Under the pieces are notes generated by a model. It was given only the letters and a program-made list of their open reading frames with translations, did no database searches and was not told where the DNA came from. From Synergistaceae bacterium (GTDB taxonomy: Bacteria > Synergistota > Synergistia > Synergistales > Aminobacteriaceae): 64,000 nt of DNA. The DNA is taken from NCBI GenBank assembly GCA_017470485.1, contig JAFUYQ010000013.1:1-64000 (forward strand), given 5' to 3'. Below are positions 8,660 to 19,477 of this stretch, one piece after another. A program made the position numbers and the translations under genes. Positions within the stretch are counted from its first letter, which is position 1. Each line of letters begins with the position of its first letter.

Positions 8660-10138
8660 ATGAACTATGACATTGTGATAATAGGTTCGGGAATAACAGG
8701 GGCATCAATAGCGCGTGAACTCTCAAAATACAAACTCAGAATCGCCGTAATAGACAAAGCCTCCGAACTTCCTGCCGGTGCCAGCCGTGCAAACAGTTCA
8801 ATGATACACGGAGGTTTTGACGACAAGCCCGGAACAATGAAGTCGAAGTTCTGCGTAAAAGGCAACAGACTATGGCACAAACTCAAAGACATTCTCGATG
8901 TTCATCTTGACGAATGCGGATCTTACGTCTGCGCGTTCAACGATGAAGAAGTGAAGCACCTCGAAAAGCTCTTGGAACAGGGAAAAGCTAACGGCTGTGA
9001 AGGTCTTGAGATAATTTCAGGAGACAGGCTTAGAGAGAAAGAGCCTAATGTTTCGCCGGACATAGTAGCTGCTTTATGGTCGCCCGAAGCCGGAATCATT
9101 AACAACTTCGAGGCCGTCAACGCCATGATAGAGAGCGCGAAAATCAACGGTGCTGAATTGTTCCTTGAGACTCAGGCGGCAGGCTTGCTTCTTGACGACA
9201 AAGGGAACATCAGAGGAGTCTCAACTACAAAAGGCGACTTCACCGCTCCGATAGTGATTAACGCCGGAGGAGTTCATTCTGGCGAAATAGCGTCATGGGC
9301 TGGCGACAAGAGTTTCAGAATCATTCCGACAAAAGGCGAGTATTACCTTTTGGACAGGACTACTCAGGGATTTATTCACAGCTTCCTTTTCGCTTGCCCC
9401 TCAAAAGCCGGTAAGGGTATCACAGTTTTGCAGACAGCAGAAGGAAACCTAATGTCAGGCCCTACAGCCTCAGAGCAGGAAGACCCCGAAGACCGTTCGA
9501 CAACTCCCGAAGGTCTCGCCGAAGTCCTCAAGGGCGCAAGAAGACTCGTCCCAAAATTCCCCGTCAACATGAACATTACTACATTCGCAGGAGTAAGAGC
9601 TAATACAGAGTCGGGGGACTTCGAGATTTCAGCACTGAAGAGTCCGCGCGGCTTCATCAACGCCGCCGGAATTAAATCGCCCGGCTTCACTTCAGCTCCG
9701 GCAATCGCCGAGTACATAGCCGAACTCATAAAATCAGAACTCGCCGACAGAATTACGCTTTCGCCAAACGAGAAGTTCATTCCTGAACGCAGAAACATTC
9801 CGCGCTTCCTCTACATGGACATGGCCGAACGAAAGGCACTCGCTGAGAAAGACCCCTCCTATGCCCAGATTGTATGCCGCTGTGAGACTGTTACAGAAGG
9901 TCAGGTGCTTGAGGCAATCCGAAGAGGCGCAAGGACGATTACAGCGGTGAAGATGATGACACGCGCAGGGACGGGAAGATGTCAGGGAGGTTTCTGCTGT
10001 CCGAGAGTTGCCGAAATTTTGTCGCGTGAACTCGGTATACCTTTGGACGAAATTACGAGGCACGGCGGAGAGTCTAAACTTCTTGCCGGTAAAACTAAAG
10101 AGCCTTTGCTGAACAGGAAAGGGGCGGTTTCAGAATGA
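8660..10138 (+). CDS. glpA: FAD-dependent glycerol-3-phosphate dehydrogenase (GlpA-like)
   Basis: Oxidises glycerol-3-phosphate to dihydroxyacetone phosphate using FAD. The 492-residue protein opens with the dinucleotide-binding IVIIGSGITGASIARELS and continues as a DAO-type oxidoreductase. From about residue 405 it has a BFD-like [2Fe-2S] domain with cysteines in CRCET and GRCQGGFCC. This layout is the GlpA type that works with a second flavoprotein and a small cysteine-rich protein, exactly the two genes that follow. The stop overlaps the next start (ATGA). Enzyme class is firm; the electron acceptor is unknown. Confidence 0.87.
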   Translation: MNYDIVIIGSGITGASIARELSKYKLRIAVIDKASELPAGASRANSSMIHGGFDDKPGTMKSKFCVKGNRLWHKLKDILDVHLDECGSYVCAFNDEEVKHLEKLLEQGKANGCEGLEIISGDRLREKEPNVSPDIVAALWSPEAGIINNFEAVNAMIESAKINGAELFLETQAAGLLLDDKGNIRGVSTTKGDFTAPIVINAGGVHSGEIASWAGDKSFRIIPTKGEYYLLDRTTQGFIHSFLFACPSKAGKGITVLQTAEGNLMSGPTASEQEDPEDRSTTPEGLAEVLKGARRLVPKFPVNMNITTFAGVRANTESGDFEISALKSPRGFINAAGIKSPGFTSAPAIAEYIAELIKSELADRITLSPNEKFIPERRNIPRFLYMDMAERKALAEKDPSYAQIVCRCETVTEGQVLEAIRRGARTITAVKMMTRAGTGRCQGGFCCPRVAEILSRELGIPLDEITRHGGESKLLAGKTKEPLLNRKGAVSE

Positions 10139-11388
10139 GCGAGAGAATTGACGTACTGATTATCGGAGCAGGCCCCGCAGGCGTAGCGGCAGGTATCGGG
10201 GCAAGGCGTGAAGGTGCCGAACGTGTAGTAGTGATTGAACGCGACTGGGATTTGGGCGGAATACTTCAGCAGTGTATACACCCGGGCTTCGGGCTGAGAA
10301 CGTTCAAGGAGGAACTGACAGGGCCGGAATACATGCACAGATTCATTGAGCAGGCTCATAATGAGGGCGTTGAGTTCAGGACCAACACAATGGTGTTCCA
10401 GATTGACCGCGACAATAACACCGTCTGGACTATGAACAAGGAACGCGGCATTGAGGCTCTCAACCCTTCGGCGATAGTCCTGACAATGGGCTGCCGTGAG
10501 CGTCCTCTCGGAGCGATAAGGATACCCGGCACTCGACCGGCTGGAATCTACACCGCAGGAACGGCTCAGCGTTTCGTCAACATGGAGGGTTATATGCCCG
10601 GAAAACGTGCGGTCATTCTCGGTTCGGGCGACATAGGCCTCATCATGGCTCGCCGAATGATCTGGGAGGGCGCGGAAGTTGAGGGTGTCTACGAGGTAAT
10701 GTCATGGCCGGGCGGATTGAGAAGGAATATTGCTCAGTGCCTTGACGATTATGGGATACCCTTCCACCTCCGCACAACCGTAACGAAAATTCACGGTCAG
10801 GACAGACTTGAGGGCGTAACAGTCGCAGAAGTTGACGACCACATGACCCCGATAAAAGGCACAGAAAGATTCGTGGAGTGCGATACGCTTCTGCTTGCGA
10901 TAGGCTTAATTCCTGAGAACGAATTATCACGAATGGCCGGAGTCGATATTCACCCCGTAACGGGCGGCCCTGTCGTTAATGACTTATTGCAGACGAGCAA
11001 TCCTGCAATATTTGCCGCCGGTAACGTTGTCATTGTCTATGACCTAGTTGACAACGTGAGCGATGAGGGGTTAATCGCCGGAGCAAGTGCCGCTAAATTC
11101 GCTGCCGGTAAAATCTCTCCGAACGTCAGGCGAATCCCAGTCAAGGGCGGCGAGAACGTGAGGCTTTATTCACCGCAGTACGTTACAGGCGAGACTGACG
11201 CGACAATATTCATGAGGGTAACTCACCCGATTGAGGGAGCTTGCAGAGTTTTCGCGGAACCGAATTTGTACTCGCAGAGACTGAGATACGCTAGGCCGGG
11301 CGAAATGAACGAGGTTCACATCAAAGCCGAACAGATACGGAACGCCCCAGACCTCAGCGAAATAACGATAGACATTCAGCCGTTATAG
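10135..11388 (+). CDS. NAD(P)/FAD-dependent oxidoreductase partner of GlpA
   Basis: A 417-residue flavoprotein with two Rossmann motifs: VLIIGAGPAGVAAGIGA at the N-terminus for FAD and AVILGSGDIGLIMARRM near residue 165 for NAD(P)H. IFAAGNV is the second FAD motif. The cysteine in GGILQQCIHPGFG is where some relatives have a redox-active residue. It overlaps the GlpA-like gene by 4 bases and is followed by the DUF1667 gene, a three-gene set found in many anaerobes in place of glpABC. It probably passes electrons between the dehydrogenase and a soluble carrier; this is inferred from context. Confidence 0.85.
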   Translation: MSERIDVLIIGAGPAGVAAGIGARREGAERVVVIERDWDLGGILQQCIHPGFGLRTFKEELTGPEYMHRFIEQAHNEGVEFRTNTMVFQIDRDNNTVWTMNKERGIEALNPSAIVLTMGCRERPLGAIRIPGTRPAGIYTAGTAQRFVNMEGYMPGKRAVILGSGDIGLIMARRMIWEGAEVEGVYEVMSWPGGLRRNIAQCLDDYGIPFHLRTTVTKIHGQDRLEGVTVAEVDDHMTPIKGTERFVECDTLLLAIGLIPENELSRMAGVDIHPVTGGPVVNDLLQTSNPAIFAAGNVVIVYDLVDNVSDEGLIAGASAAKFAAGKISPNVRRIPVKGGENVRLYSPQYVTGETDATIFMRVTHPIEGACRVFAEPNLYSQRLRYARPGEMNEVHIKAEQIRNAPDLSEITIDIQPL

Positions 11389-11399
11389 GGGGTGAGACT

Positions 11400-11771
11400 A
11401 TGAGCGAGGAAAGAAAATTCATCTGTGTGTCATGCCCGTTGGGGTGCGGTCTTACGGTAACGCTTGACGATTCGGGCGAAGTCTCGAAGGTTGAGGGCAA
11501 TACCTGCGCGAGGGGTGCGAGTTACGCGAGGTCAGAGGTTAAAGACCCCCGAAGAGTCTTCGCCTCAACAGTGAGGGTGAAGGGCGGTAAACTTCCTGTC
11601 TGCCCCGTGAGGAGCAAGACGCCTGCGCCCAAAGGAAAACTTTTCGAGATTTCGGAGGCGGTCGCGAGGCTTGAGGTTAATGCGCCGGTGAAGATCGGAC
11701 AGGTTTTGATTCACAATGTCTGCGGAACTGACGCTGATATTGTCGCAAGCAGGGACTTGGAAGCCGTGTAA
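11400..11771 (+). CDS. DUF1667 cysteine-rich protein
   Basis: A 123-residue protein with CVSCPLGCGLTV near the N-terminus and a further Cys in EGNTCARGASYA, then CPV near residue 63 and a final Cys near 105. The CxxCxxxC spacing resembles an Fe-S or zinc site. DUF1667 proteins usually sit directly after the two flavoproteins seen here, so it is probably the third subunit of the glycerol-3-phosphate oxidising system. The ATG lies 11 bases after the previous stop with GGGGGTGA as Shine-Dalgarno. Family is firm; cofactor and role are inferred. Confidence 0.83.
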   Translation: MSEERKFICVSCPLGCGLTVTLDDSGEVSKVEGNTCARGASYARSEVKDPRRVFASTVRVKGGKLPVCPVRSKTPAPKGKLFEISEAVARLEVNAPVKIGQVLIHNVCGTDADIVASRDLEAV

Positions 11772-11780
11772 AAAAATAAA

Positions 11781-11818
11781 ACTGCTCCCGTGAAATTTTC
11801 GGGGGCAGTATTTTTTTT
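11781..11818 (+). terminator. Intrinsic terminator of the glpA-like operon
   Basis: A 10-bp stem (11781-11790 with 11800-11809, one G-U pair), loop of 9, then eight T at 11811-11818. It ends the three-gene operon. Confidence 0.88.
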
Positions 11819-11983
11819 GATTGCCTCCGTACAAAATTGCGGATATAATTTTTCTGTTCACGATTCATCTCACATCAAGCATTAAATTTTTATAAAGGAG
11901 CTTTCTTTGAAGGCTGAATATCATGAGAATATTACCATTGAAAATATATGTACCATAATAAAATTCAAGGAGGCACAAAAAAA

Positions 11984-12823
11984 TTGAAACTCATATTCTT
12001 GGACATTGACGGAACGCTGACATCTCCCGGCGAAAACACCCCCCCTCAGAGTGCCGTTGACGCAATCGCAAAAGCCCGTTCAAACGGACACAAGGTCTTC
12101 CTCTGCACCGGACGCAATCCCGACATGCTCCGCCCTCTTCTCCGCTACCAGTTCGACGGGTTCATCTCCTGCGCCGGAGGCTACGTGGCCGTCGGCAATG
12201 ACTACTCCGAAATCCTCTATGACCACCCCATGACCGACTCTCAGCGCGATACTGCCCTCAAGGCTCTTCACAATCAGGGCGTATTCTGCACGATTGAGGC
12301 CGAAAAAGGTTCATGGGGCGATGAGAATCTCGGCGACTTCCTCAGCTCTCAGGGCGAGGGAAACAGCGAAATTGAACGCTGGAGAAAAGCTCTCTCCGCT
12401 AATCTCGGCATAAAACCCATGAGCCAGTATGACGGCTCGCCGGTCTACAAAGTCGTTATAATGTGCTTAAACATGAGTCAGCTTGACGAGGCTAAAGCGG
12501 CATTAGGCAATGACTTCAACTTCGTAATGCAGGAAGTCAAGGTAGGCGGTTCATCTTCAAGCTGCATTAACGGCGAAATCATCAACAAGGCTTTCAATAA
12601 AGGCTTGGGCGTTGAGACAATATGCAGGCATTTCAACGTCCCTGTCTCCGAAACTATAGGCTTCGGCGACAGCATGAACGATCTGGAAATGATACAGACA
12701 GTAGGCTACAGCGTCTGTATGGCAAACGGTTCGGAAAAACTCAAATCATTATCCGATATGGTATGCCCGTCAGTTAATGATAACGGTTTAGCCAAAGCGT
12801 TTGCGGAATTAAAATTAATCTAA
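11984..12823 (+). CDS. HAD superfamily hydrolase, Cof type (IIB)
   Basis: A phosphatase of sugar phosphates or similar small molecules. The 279-residue protein starts KLIFLDIDGTLT, with the catalytic Asp pair of HAD motif I, and has GFGDSMNDLEMI as motif IV; the large cap between them is the type IIB cap. Start is the TTG at 11984, placed 10 bases after AGGAGG (11968-11973); the ATG further up at 11948 would put the Shine-Dalgarno inside the gene. It lies 24 bases before a PTS permease gene, so it may dephosphorylate the imported sugar phosphate. Substrate cannot be read from sequence. Confidence 0.85.
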   Translation: MKLIFLDIDGTLTSPGENTPPQSAVDAIAKARSNGHKVFLCTGRNPDMLRPLLRYQFDGFISCAGGYVAVGNDYSEILYDHPMTDSQRDTALKALHNQGVFCTIEAEKGSWGDENLGDFLSSQGEGNSEIERWRKALSANLGIKPMSQYDGSPVYKVVIMCLNMSQLDEAKAALGNDFNFVMQEVKVGGSSSSCINGEIINKAFNKGLGVETICRHFNVPVSETIGFGDSMNDLEMIQTVGYSVCMANGSEKLKSLSDMVCPSVNDNGLAKAFAELKLI

Positions 12824-12847
12824 ATTTTTCAGGAGGTACATTCAATT

Positions 12848-14713
12848 ATGGCATTGGATTACAGGAAATGTGCGGAAGAAATCGTTTCCCACATCGGCGG
12901 ACGTGAAAATATCGTCCAAGCGGCTCATTGCGCGACCCGTCTCCGTCTGGTCATTAAGGACAACGGCAAGGTTGACAAGAAAGCTCTCGAAAACGTTGAC
13001 GGCGTTAAAGGAATGTTCGAGAACAACGGACAGCTCCAGCTCATTATCGGCACAGGCACAGTCAACAAAGTCTATTCCGAGTTCCTCAGCGTTACGGGCA
13101 TGACTGAGGCAACAAAGGACGATGTTAAAGCGGCGGCAGCAGCAGGCCAGCCGATATGGAAACGAATGCTCAAGGCTGTCGGCGACGTATTCGTTCCGAT
13201 TCTTCCGGCAATCGTCGCGTCAGGTCTTATGATGGGATTTGTCGAGGCAATGGGCAAAGTCTATCCTGAGTTCGCTTCAACATCATGGTATGACTTCCTC
13301 GACATGGTAGCTAACACGGCGTTTGCTTACCTGCCTGTCATCGTTGCAATCTCAGCGGCTAGAGTCTTCGGCGGAAACACGTTCTTAGGCGCGGTAATCG
13401 GTCTTGCCATGATTCACGCCAACCTCGTGAATGCGTGGGTAGTCGGAACGCTTGAGACGATACCGACATGGAACTTCGGTATTCTGAACTTCGTGGTAAG
13501 CGTTCAGAAGGTCGGCTATCAGGGACACGTTATCCCCGTAATCATTGCTGTATGGCTCATGTGCGCAATCGAAAAGTGGCTTCACAAGCACACGCCCGAA
13601 ATGATTGACCTCTTTGTCGTTCCGTTCACAACGGTTCTTGTAACGACATTCATCACCTTCACGGTAATCGGGCCTGTATTCTCACAGCTTGAAACATGGG
13701 TGCTTGCCGGAGCAAAAATCCTCGTCAAGAATCCTCTCGGCTCGGCAGTAATGGGAGCTATCTATCCTTGGACGGTCGTCATGGGACTTCACCACATGTA
13801 CAACGTCATTGAGGCCGGTATGCTCGCTGAGGCAGGACTCAACACATGGATGCCCATAGCGTCAGCCGCTAACTTCGCTCAGTTCGGAGCTTGCTTGGCA
13901 ATAGGCTTCAAGGCTCGCAACGCCCGTACAAAAGTTGTCGCAGTTCCTTCATCAATCTCAGCGGCACTCGGAATCACTGAGCCTGCAATCTTCGGTATTA
14001 ACCTCCGTTTCTTCAAGCCGATAATCGCCGGTATGATCGGCGGAACTGTCGGAGCGTTCTACGGAGCATTCTCAGGAATCGGCGCAAAGGCTTACGGCGT
14101 TACGGGAATACCGGGCTACCTTACGATTGCACAGCCTGTACAGTACACGATACTTCTTGCGATTTCGGGCGGAATAGCGTTCGTTCTTGCGTGGATTATG
14201 TGGCATGAGGACGAGCCTGAAGCAGAGGCAGCCCCTGCACCTTCAGCCGCTTCAGAACCTGAGAAGGTCATGGAGTTCGGAACGGTCATCAGCTCATCAG
14301 CCGGTGAAATCGCTCAGTGCACAGCCGGAAAAGTAATCCCTTACACTGACATTCCCGACCCGACATTCGCGGCAGGGACACTCGGTCAGGGCGTAGGAAT
14401 TAAACCCGAAGACGAGTACGTTTACGCGCCCATTGACGGCGAGATTTCATCGGTAGCCGAGAGCAAACACGCAATCGGTATCAGCGGCGAGAACGATATG
14501 GAAGTATTGATTCATGTCGGAGTTGATACGGTTGAGATGAAGGGCGACGGTTTCGAGGATTACGTGAGCGAAGGCGACAAGGTAAAGAAGGGTCAGAAGA
14601 TAATGAAATTCGACCGCGAGAAAATCAAGAAGGCCGGACACCCTGACACAGTAGTTCTTCTCCTCACGAACAGCGACGACTACACTGACGTGAAGTTCGG
14701 CGAAAACATCTAA
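12848..14713 (+). CDS. PTS beta-glucoside/sucrose-type permease EIIBCA
   Basis: A fused PTS permease that imports and phosphorylates a glucoside or disaccharide. Of its 621 residues, about 1-90 are EIIB with the phosphorylated Cys in AAHCATRLRL, about 105-455 are the membrane EIIC domain with some ten hydrophobic spans, and about 475-620 are EIIA with LIHVGVDTVEMKG holding the active His. An Ala/Pro/Glu linker joins EIIC to EIIA. The order B-C-A matches the BglF family. The neighbour is a HAD phosphatase; no glycosidase or antiterminator is adjacent, so the sugar is not known. Confidence 0.9.
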   Translation: MALDYRKCAEEIVSHIGGRENIVQAAHCATRLRLVIKDNGKVDKKALENVDGVKGMFENNGQLQLIIGTGTVNKVYSEFLSVTGMTEATKDDVKAAAAAGQPIWKRMLKAVGDVFVPILPAIVASGLMMGFVEAMGKVYPEFASTSWYDFLDMVANTAFAYLPVIVAISAARVFGGNTFLGAVIGLAMIHANLVNAWVVGTLETIPTWNFGILNFVVSVQKVGYQGHVIPVIIAVWLMCAIEKWLHKHTPEMIDLFVVPFTTVLVTTFITFTVIGPVFSQLETWVLAGAKILVKNPLGSAVMGAIYPWTVVMGLHHMYNVIEAGMLAEAGLNTWMPIASAANFAQFGACLAIGFKARNARTKVVAVPSSISAALGITEPAIFGINLRFFKPIIAGMIGGTVGAFYGAFSGIGAKAYGVTGIPGYLTIAQPVQYTILLAISGGIAFVLAWIMWHEDEPEAEAAPAPSAASEPEKVMEFGTVISSSAGEIAQCTAGKVIPYTDIPDPTFAAGTLGQGVGIKPEDEYVYAPIDGEISSVAESKHAIGISGENDMEVLIHVGVDTVEMKGDGFEDYVSEGDKVKKGQKIMKFDREKIKKAGHPDTVVLLLTNSDDYTDVKFGENI

Positions 14714-14733
14714 TCACAATCCGAAATTAACAG

Positions 14734-14766
14734 CCTCCCGTGAAATTTACGGGAGGTTTATTTTTT
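14734..14766 (+). terminator. Intrinsic terminator after the PTS gene
   Basis: A perfect 8-bp stem (14734-14741 with 14749-14756), 7-base loop, then a T-rich tail to 14766. Confidence 0.88.
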
Positions 14767-15207
14767 CTGGGGCGATTTCAAGTAAAATATAACAAAATTC
14801 ATATGACCCAGAAAGGAAAAAACATGTGGAAAGAATGTATTGTTGAAGGGTTGAAGAAGTTTGCCGGTGAGATTATCGGCGTTCTTTTGTTGGTTCTTGT
14901 GCTGTGGGCGTTCCCTAGCGTTAGGGAGTTGTTCAGAGAATACGAGAATCTCAAGGAACATAATTCTCAAACTGAAATTGAAAGACCGAGTGAAGTTCAG
15001 CCTTCTACTGAGGCACAGCACGAAGAAGCAGAACGCTTGAAGGAAGCATTAAATAAAGCTGAGGCGCAAAGGTAGGCAGAGGCGAAACGCAGAGCGGAGA
15101 TTGAAAAGCAGCTTGAGGCGGAAAAGCAGGAAAGAGAGCGCGTTAAAGCTGAGGAGGCTCAAAAGCAAAAGCAGCTTGAAGCCGAACTTCAACGCAAGGA
15201 AGAGGCA

Positions 15208-15774
15208 TTGAGACAGGCTCAGGCTCAGAAGCCGACAGAGGCACAACAGCAGAAGCCGGAGCAGAGAAAAACCAACATGCAACGTCCCGCAATGAGTGAT
15301 GAGGATTTTATAGAACTTTGCAAGTCTGGCAATACTCAAGCAGTCGAAGAAGCCATTAATGAGGGCGCAAATGTCAACGCTAAGGACGAGGACGGCTGGA
15401 CGGCTTTTAGGTGGGCAGCAATGAAAGGCCACACAGAAACAGCAGAAGTTCTCCTGAAGCACGGGGCTGATGTCAATGCTAAGACCAAATACGGCTGGAC
15501 GGCTTTAATGGGGGCAGCATTGAACGGCAAGACAGAAACAGCAGAATTTCTCCTGAAGCACAAGGCTGATGTCAACGCTAAGGACGAGGACGGCTGTACG
15601 GCTTTAATACATGCAGCAAGGTGGGGCAACACAGAAACAGCAGAAGTTCCCCTGAAACACGGGGCTGAGGTCAACGCTAAGGACATCTACGGCTGGACGG
15701 CTTTTATATGGGCAATACAGAACCATCGCACAGAAACCGCAAACCTCTTGAGAAAATACGGCGCAAAAAAATAA
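15208..15774 (+). CDS. Ankyrin-repeat protein, distal part of the broken gene
   Basis: The open frame after the amber codon. Possible starts are the TTG at 15208, which by chance follows AAGGAAGAGG, or ATGs at 15277 and 15292. It holds a short coiled coil, a capping helix (EDFIELCKSGNTQAVEEAI) and four ankyrin units with the pattern GADVNAKxxxGWTALxxAA. Ankyrin repeats mediate protein binding; there is no catalytic domain. Without the upstream anchor the product would be cytosolic. Listed apart from the parent pseudogene because it could still be translated. Confidence 0.5.
   Translation: MRQAQAQKPTEAQQQKPEQRKTNMQRPAMSDEDFIELCKSGNTQAVEEAINEGANVNAKDEDGWTAFRWAAMKGHTETAEVLLKHGADVNAKTKYGWTALMGAALNGKTETAEFLLKHKADVNAKDEDGCTALIHAARWGNTETAEVPLKHGAEVNAKDIYGWTAFIWAIQNHRTETANLLRKYGAKK
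15361..15756 (+). repeat. Four tandem 99-bp ankyrin-coding repeats
   Basis: Four head-to-tail units of 99 bases, each encoding one ankyrin repeat; stretches such as AACGCTAAGGACGAGGACGG recur nearly unchanged in units 1 and 3. DNA-level identity this high suggests recent expansion or gene conversion between units. Confidence 0.75.
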
Positions 15775-15790
15775 CGGAGGAATCTAATTC

Positions 15791-17098
15791 ATGAAAAAAT
15801 TTTTATGTACACTCACACTCTTACTTCTCGCCCTGCCGGCAAACGCTAAATCAACCGTAACCCTCGCAGAACTTTCCGGCACTGTCGGCGTTCAAATGGA
15901 GGAGTTCGTCAGGGAAACAATCGCCAAGTCTCATGCTGACGGCGACTCGCTCCTAATCTTCCAGCTCGACACACCCGGCGGACTCGTTGAGGCCATGCGC
16001 GGAATCGTTCAGTCAATCCTCGCGTCTAAAGTGCCTGTTGCGGTCTGGATACCTCCGGGAGGACGCGCCGCAAGTGCAGGAGCATTCATCGTTCAATCGG
16101 CTCACATCGCGGCCATGTCGCCCGGAACTAACATCGGTGCTGCCCACCCAGTAACCGGCGGAGGCGATAACATTCCCGAAGGCGACATGAACAAAAAAGT
16201 CATGAATGACCTCAAGGCTCAAATGCGTTCAGTAGTTCAGCTTCGCGGACGAAATCAGGACACCGCCGAACAGATGATTACTGAAAGCATATCGCTCACC
16301 GCTGACGAGGCATTAAGGGAAGGAGTCATTGACATCATGGCAGGGGATATTAACGCCCTCATAAAATCCGTATCGGGAAGGCGCGTTAAAATCGGCCAGC
16401 AGTCAGTCAGAATTGAACTCGATGATGAAGTTGCTGTGTCTCGTGTGAACATGTCGTTCAGCGAGCGGATAATTCAGTTTGTCTCAAGCCCTGAGATTGC
16501 GTACCTTCTGTTATCTGGGGGAATGATGGCGATTTTCTTCGAGGTCATAACGCCGGGCGGTTTCATTCTCGGAACTACCGGCGGAGTAATGCTTCTTCTT
16601 GGTGCTGTTGGCTTGAAGATGCTTCCGTTCAACTGGGCCGGTATCGTTTTGATTGCCGCAGGAATTATCCTTATGGCTGTCGATTTAATCGCAGGAACTT
16701 CGGGACTTCTTACGCTTCTCGGACTGCCTGTGTTTTGTCTTGGGGGAGTATTTTTATTCCGTGCGCCGGGCGGTGAGCTACTTGAGATTTCGCTGTCGTT
16801 CATTGCCGGAACTGCTATAGCTCTCGGAATATGTTTCGGGTTAGTCGCTTACTTCGTGATAAAAGGTCTGAGGCGTAAAGTCTCAACCGGCAGTCAGGGA
16901 ATGATAGGGCTTAATGTCGAAGTGATTTCCGATGTTAGCGAGTCGGTAACAGGTCAGGTGATGTGTCATGGCGAGATATGGCGCGCAAAATCCAATGAAG
17001 GTTTAATTGAGGCAGGTAAATCCGGAATTGTCGAGGCTGTTGACGGAATGACTCTTACAATCATGATCACCGGCATAGCCGGTGGTCATGATTGTTAA
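15791..17098 (+). CDS. NfeD-family membrane serine protease (ClpP-like)
   Basis: A membrane protease of the NfeD1/STOPP type, thought to cleave hydrophobic C-termini of partner membrane proteins and to work with SPFH proteins. The 435-residue protein has a signal peptide (residues 1-19, ending ANA), a ClpP-fold domain with catalytic Ser95 in GGRAASAGAF and a candidate Lys136/137 in DMNKK, four or five membrane spans (about 235-370) and a C-terminal OB-fold NfeD domain. No SPFH gene is adjacent. Its last codons form a near-perfect hairpin (17057-17095). It is convergent with dnaK. Confidence 0.88.
   Translation: MKKFLCTLTLLLLALPANAKSTVTLAELSGTVGVQMEEFVRETIAKSHADGDSLLIFQLDTPGGLVEAMRGIVQSILASKVPVAVWIPPGGRAASAGAFIVQSAHIAAMSPGTNIGAAHPVTGGGDNIPEGDMNKKVMNDLKAQMRSVVQLRGRNQDTAEQMITESISLTADEALREGVIDIMAGDINALIKSVSGRRVKIGQQSVRIELDDEVAVSRVNMSFSERIIQFVSSPEIAYLLLSGGMMAIFFEVITPGGFILGTTGGVMLLLGAVGLKMLPFNWAGIVLIAAGIILMAVDLIAGTSGLLTLLGLPVFCLGGVFLFRAPGGELLEISLSFIAGTAIALGICFGLVAYFVIKGLRRKVSTGSQGMIGLNVEVISDVSESVTGQVMCHGEIWRAKSNEGLIEAGKSGIVEAVDGMTLTIMITGIAGGHDC
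17057..17095. other. 18-bp hairpin in the last codons of the NfeD gene
   Basis: Two 18-base arms (17057-17074 and 17078-17095) pair at every position with one G-T pair, around a 3-base loop; with a one-base bulge the stem extends to 17054-17099. It overlaps the NfeD stop codon and lies 6 bases from the end of convergent dnaK. Neither strand has a T run, so it is not a standard intrinsic terminator; it could still protect or end both transcripts. Confidence 0.7.
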
Positions 17099-17104
17099 GT
17101 TCGT

Positions 17105-18955
<1,851 letters not shown>

Positions 18956-19471
18956 TTATATTTTTCCTACTGTAACCTGAGCCGGACGCAAAACTCTTTC
19001 ACTGGTTCTGTAGCCTTTGAGGAGTTCGCGGATAATTTTGCCGTCAAGTTCAGGGTCATCAACTTTTTCAGTGCCCGAAGCGTCATGAAGCGACGGATCG
19101 AAATTTTCGCCTTCAGCTTTAATGATACTTACTCCGAGATTTTCGAGAACGTTTACGAACTGTCTCTGAACCATCTCAACGCCTTTGAGAATACTTGCTG
19201 AATCTTCCGCGCTTGCGGCCTCCAACGCTCTGTCAAGGTTGTCGAGAACTGGAAGTATTTCTGTGATTATTTCTTCCTGAGCGCGTTTTCTGGTCTCCTG
19301 ACGTTCTTTAATAGTTCTCTGCCTGAAGTTGTAGAAATCGGCTCTTGATACTGCGAGTTCATGCTTCAGATTCTCAATTTCTTTCTGCGAATCGTCCTCA
19401 GTAATTTCGGGCTGGACTTCTTCATTTTCAGTTTCATTTTCTTCCTGTAAAGCCTCATCATTTTCGTTCAT
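18956..19471 (-). CDS. grpE: Nucleotide exchange factor GrpE
   Basis: Releases ADP from DnaK. The 171-residue protein has an acidic N-terminus (MNENDEALQEENETENEE), a long coiled coil with RADFYNFRQRTIKERQE near 50, and the C-terminal beta domain with NFDPSLHDA near 125 and the end ERVLRPAQVTVGK. Length and motifs are normal for the family. It lies 6 bases after hrcA and 27 before dnaK, in the heat-shock operon. Confidence 0.96.
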   Translation of the reverse strand: MNENDEALQEENETENEEVQPEITEDDSQKEIENLKHELAVSRADFYNFRQRTIKERQETRKRAQEEIITEILPVLDNLDRALEAASAEDSASILKGVEMVQRQFVNVLENLGVSIIKAEGENFDPSLHDASGTEKVDDPELDGKIIRELLKGYRTSERVLRPAQVTVGKI

Positions 19472-19477
19472 AACTTA

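Larger units (their letters stand above)
14824..15774 (+). pseudogene. Membrane-anchored coiled-coil ankyrin protein broken by an in-frame amber codon
   Basis: Read through one TAG, this is a single 316-residue protein: an N-terminal membrane anchor (GVLLLVLVLWAF near residue 20), a long Glu/Lys/Gln/Arg coiled coil, and ankyrin repeats of 33 residues at the C-terminus. The TAG at 15073-15075 falls in the coiled coil between EAQR and AEAKRR, where the repeat pattern expects Gln (CAG), so a single C-to-T change explains it. Both halves stay in one frame. The ATG at 14824 has GAAAGGA 7 bases upstream. Either the gene is dead, or the N-terminal anchor (83 codons) and the ankyrin part are now made apart. 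It could also be a sequencing error. Confidence 0.75.

Noticed and set aside
15049..15686. Minus-strand Leu-rich and Ala/Ser-rich frames opposite the broken ankyrin gene
   Set aside because: They mirror the coiled coil and repeats of the plus strand and have no ribosome site.
15361..15756. CRISPR-like array in the 99-bp repeats
   Set aside because: The units are coding ankyrin repeats with no unique spacers, and no cas genes are near.
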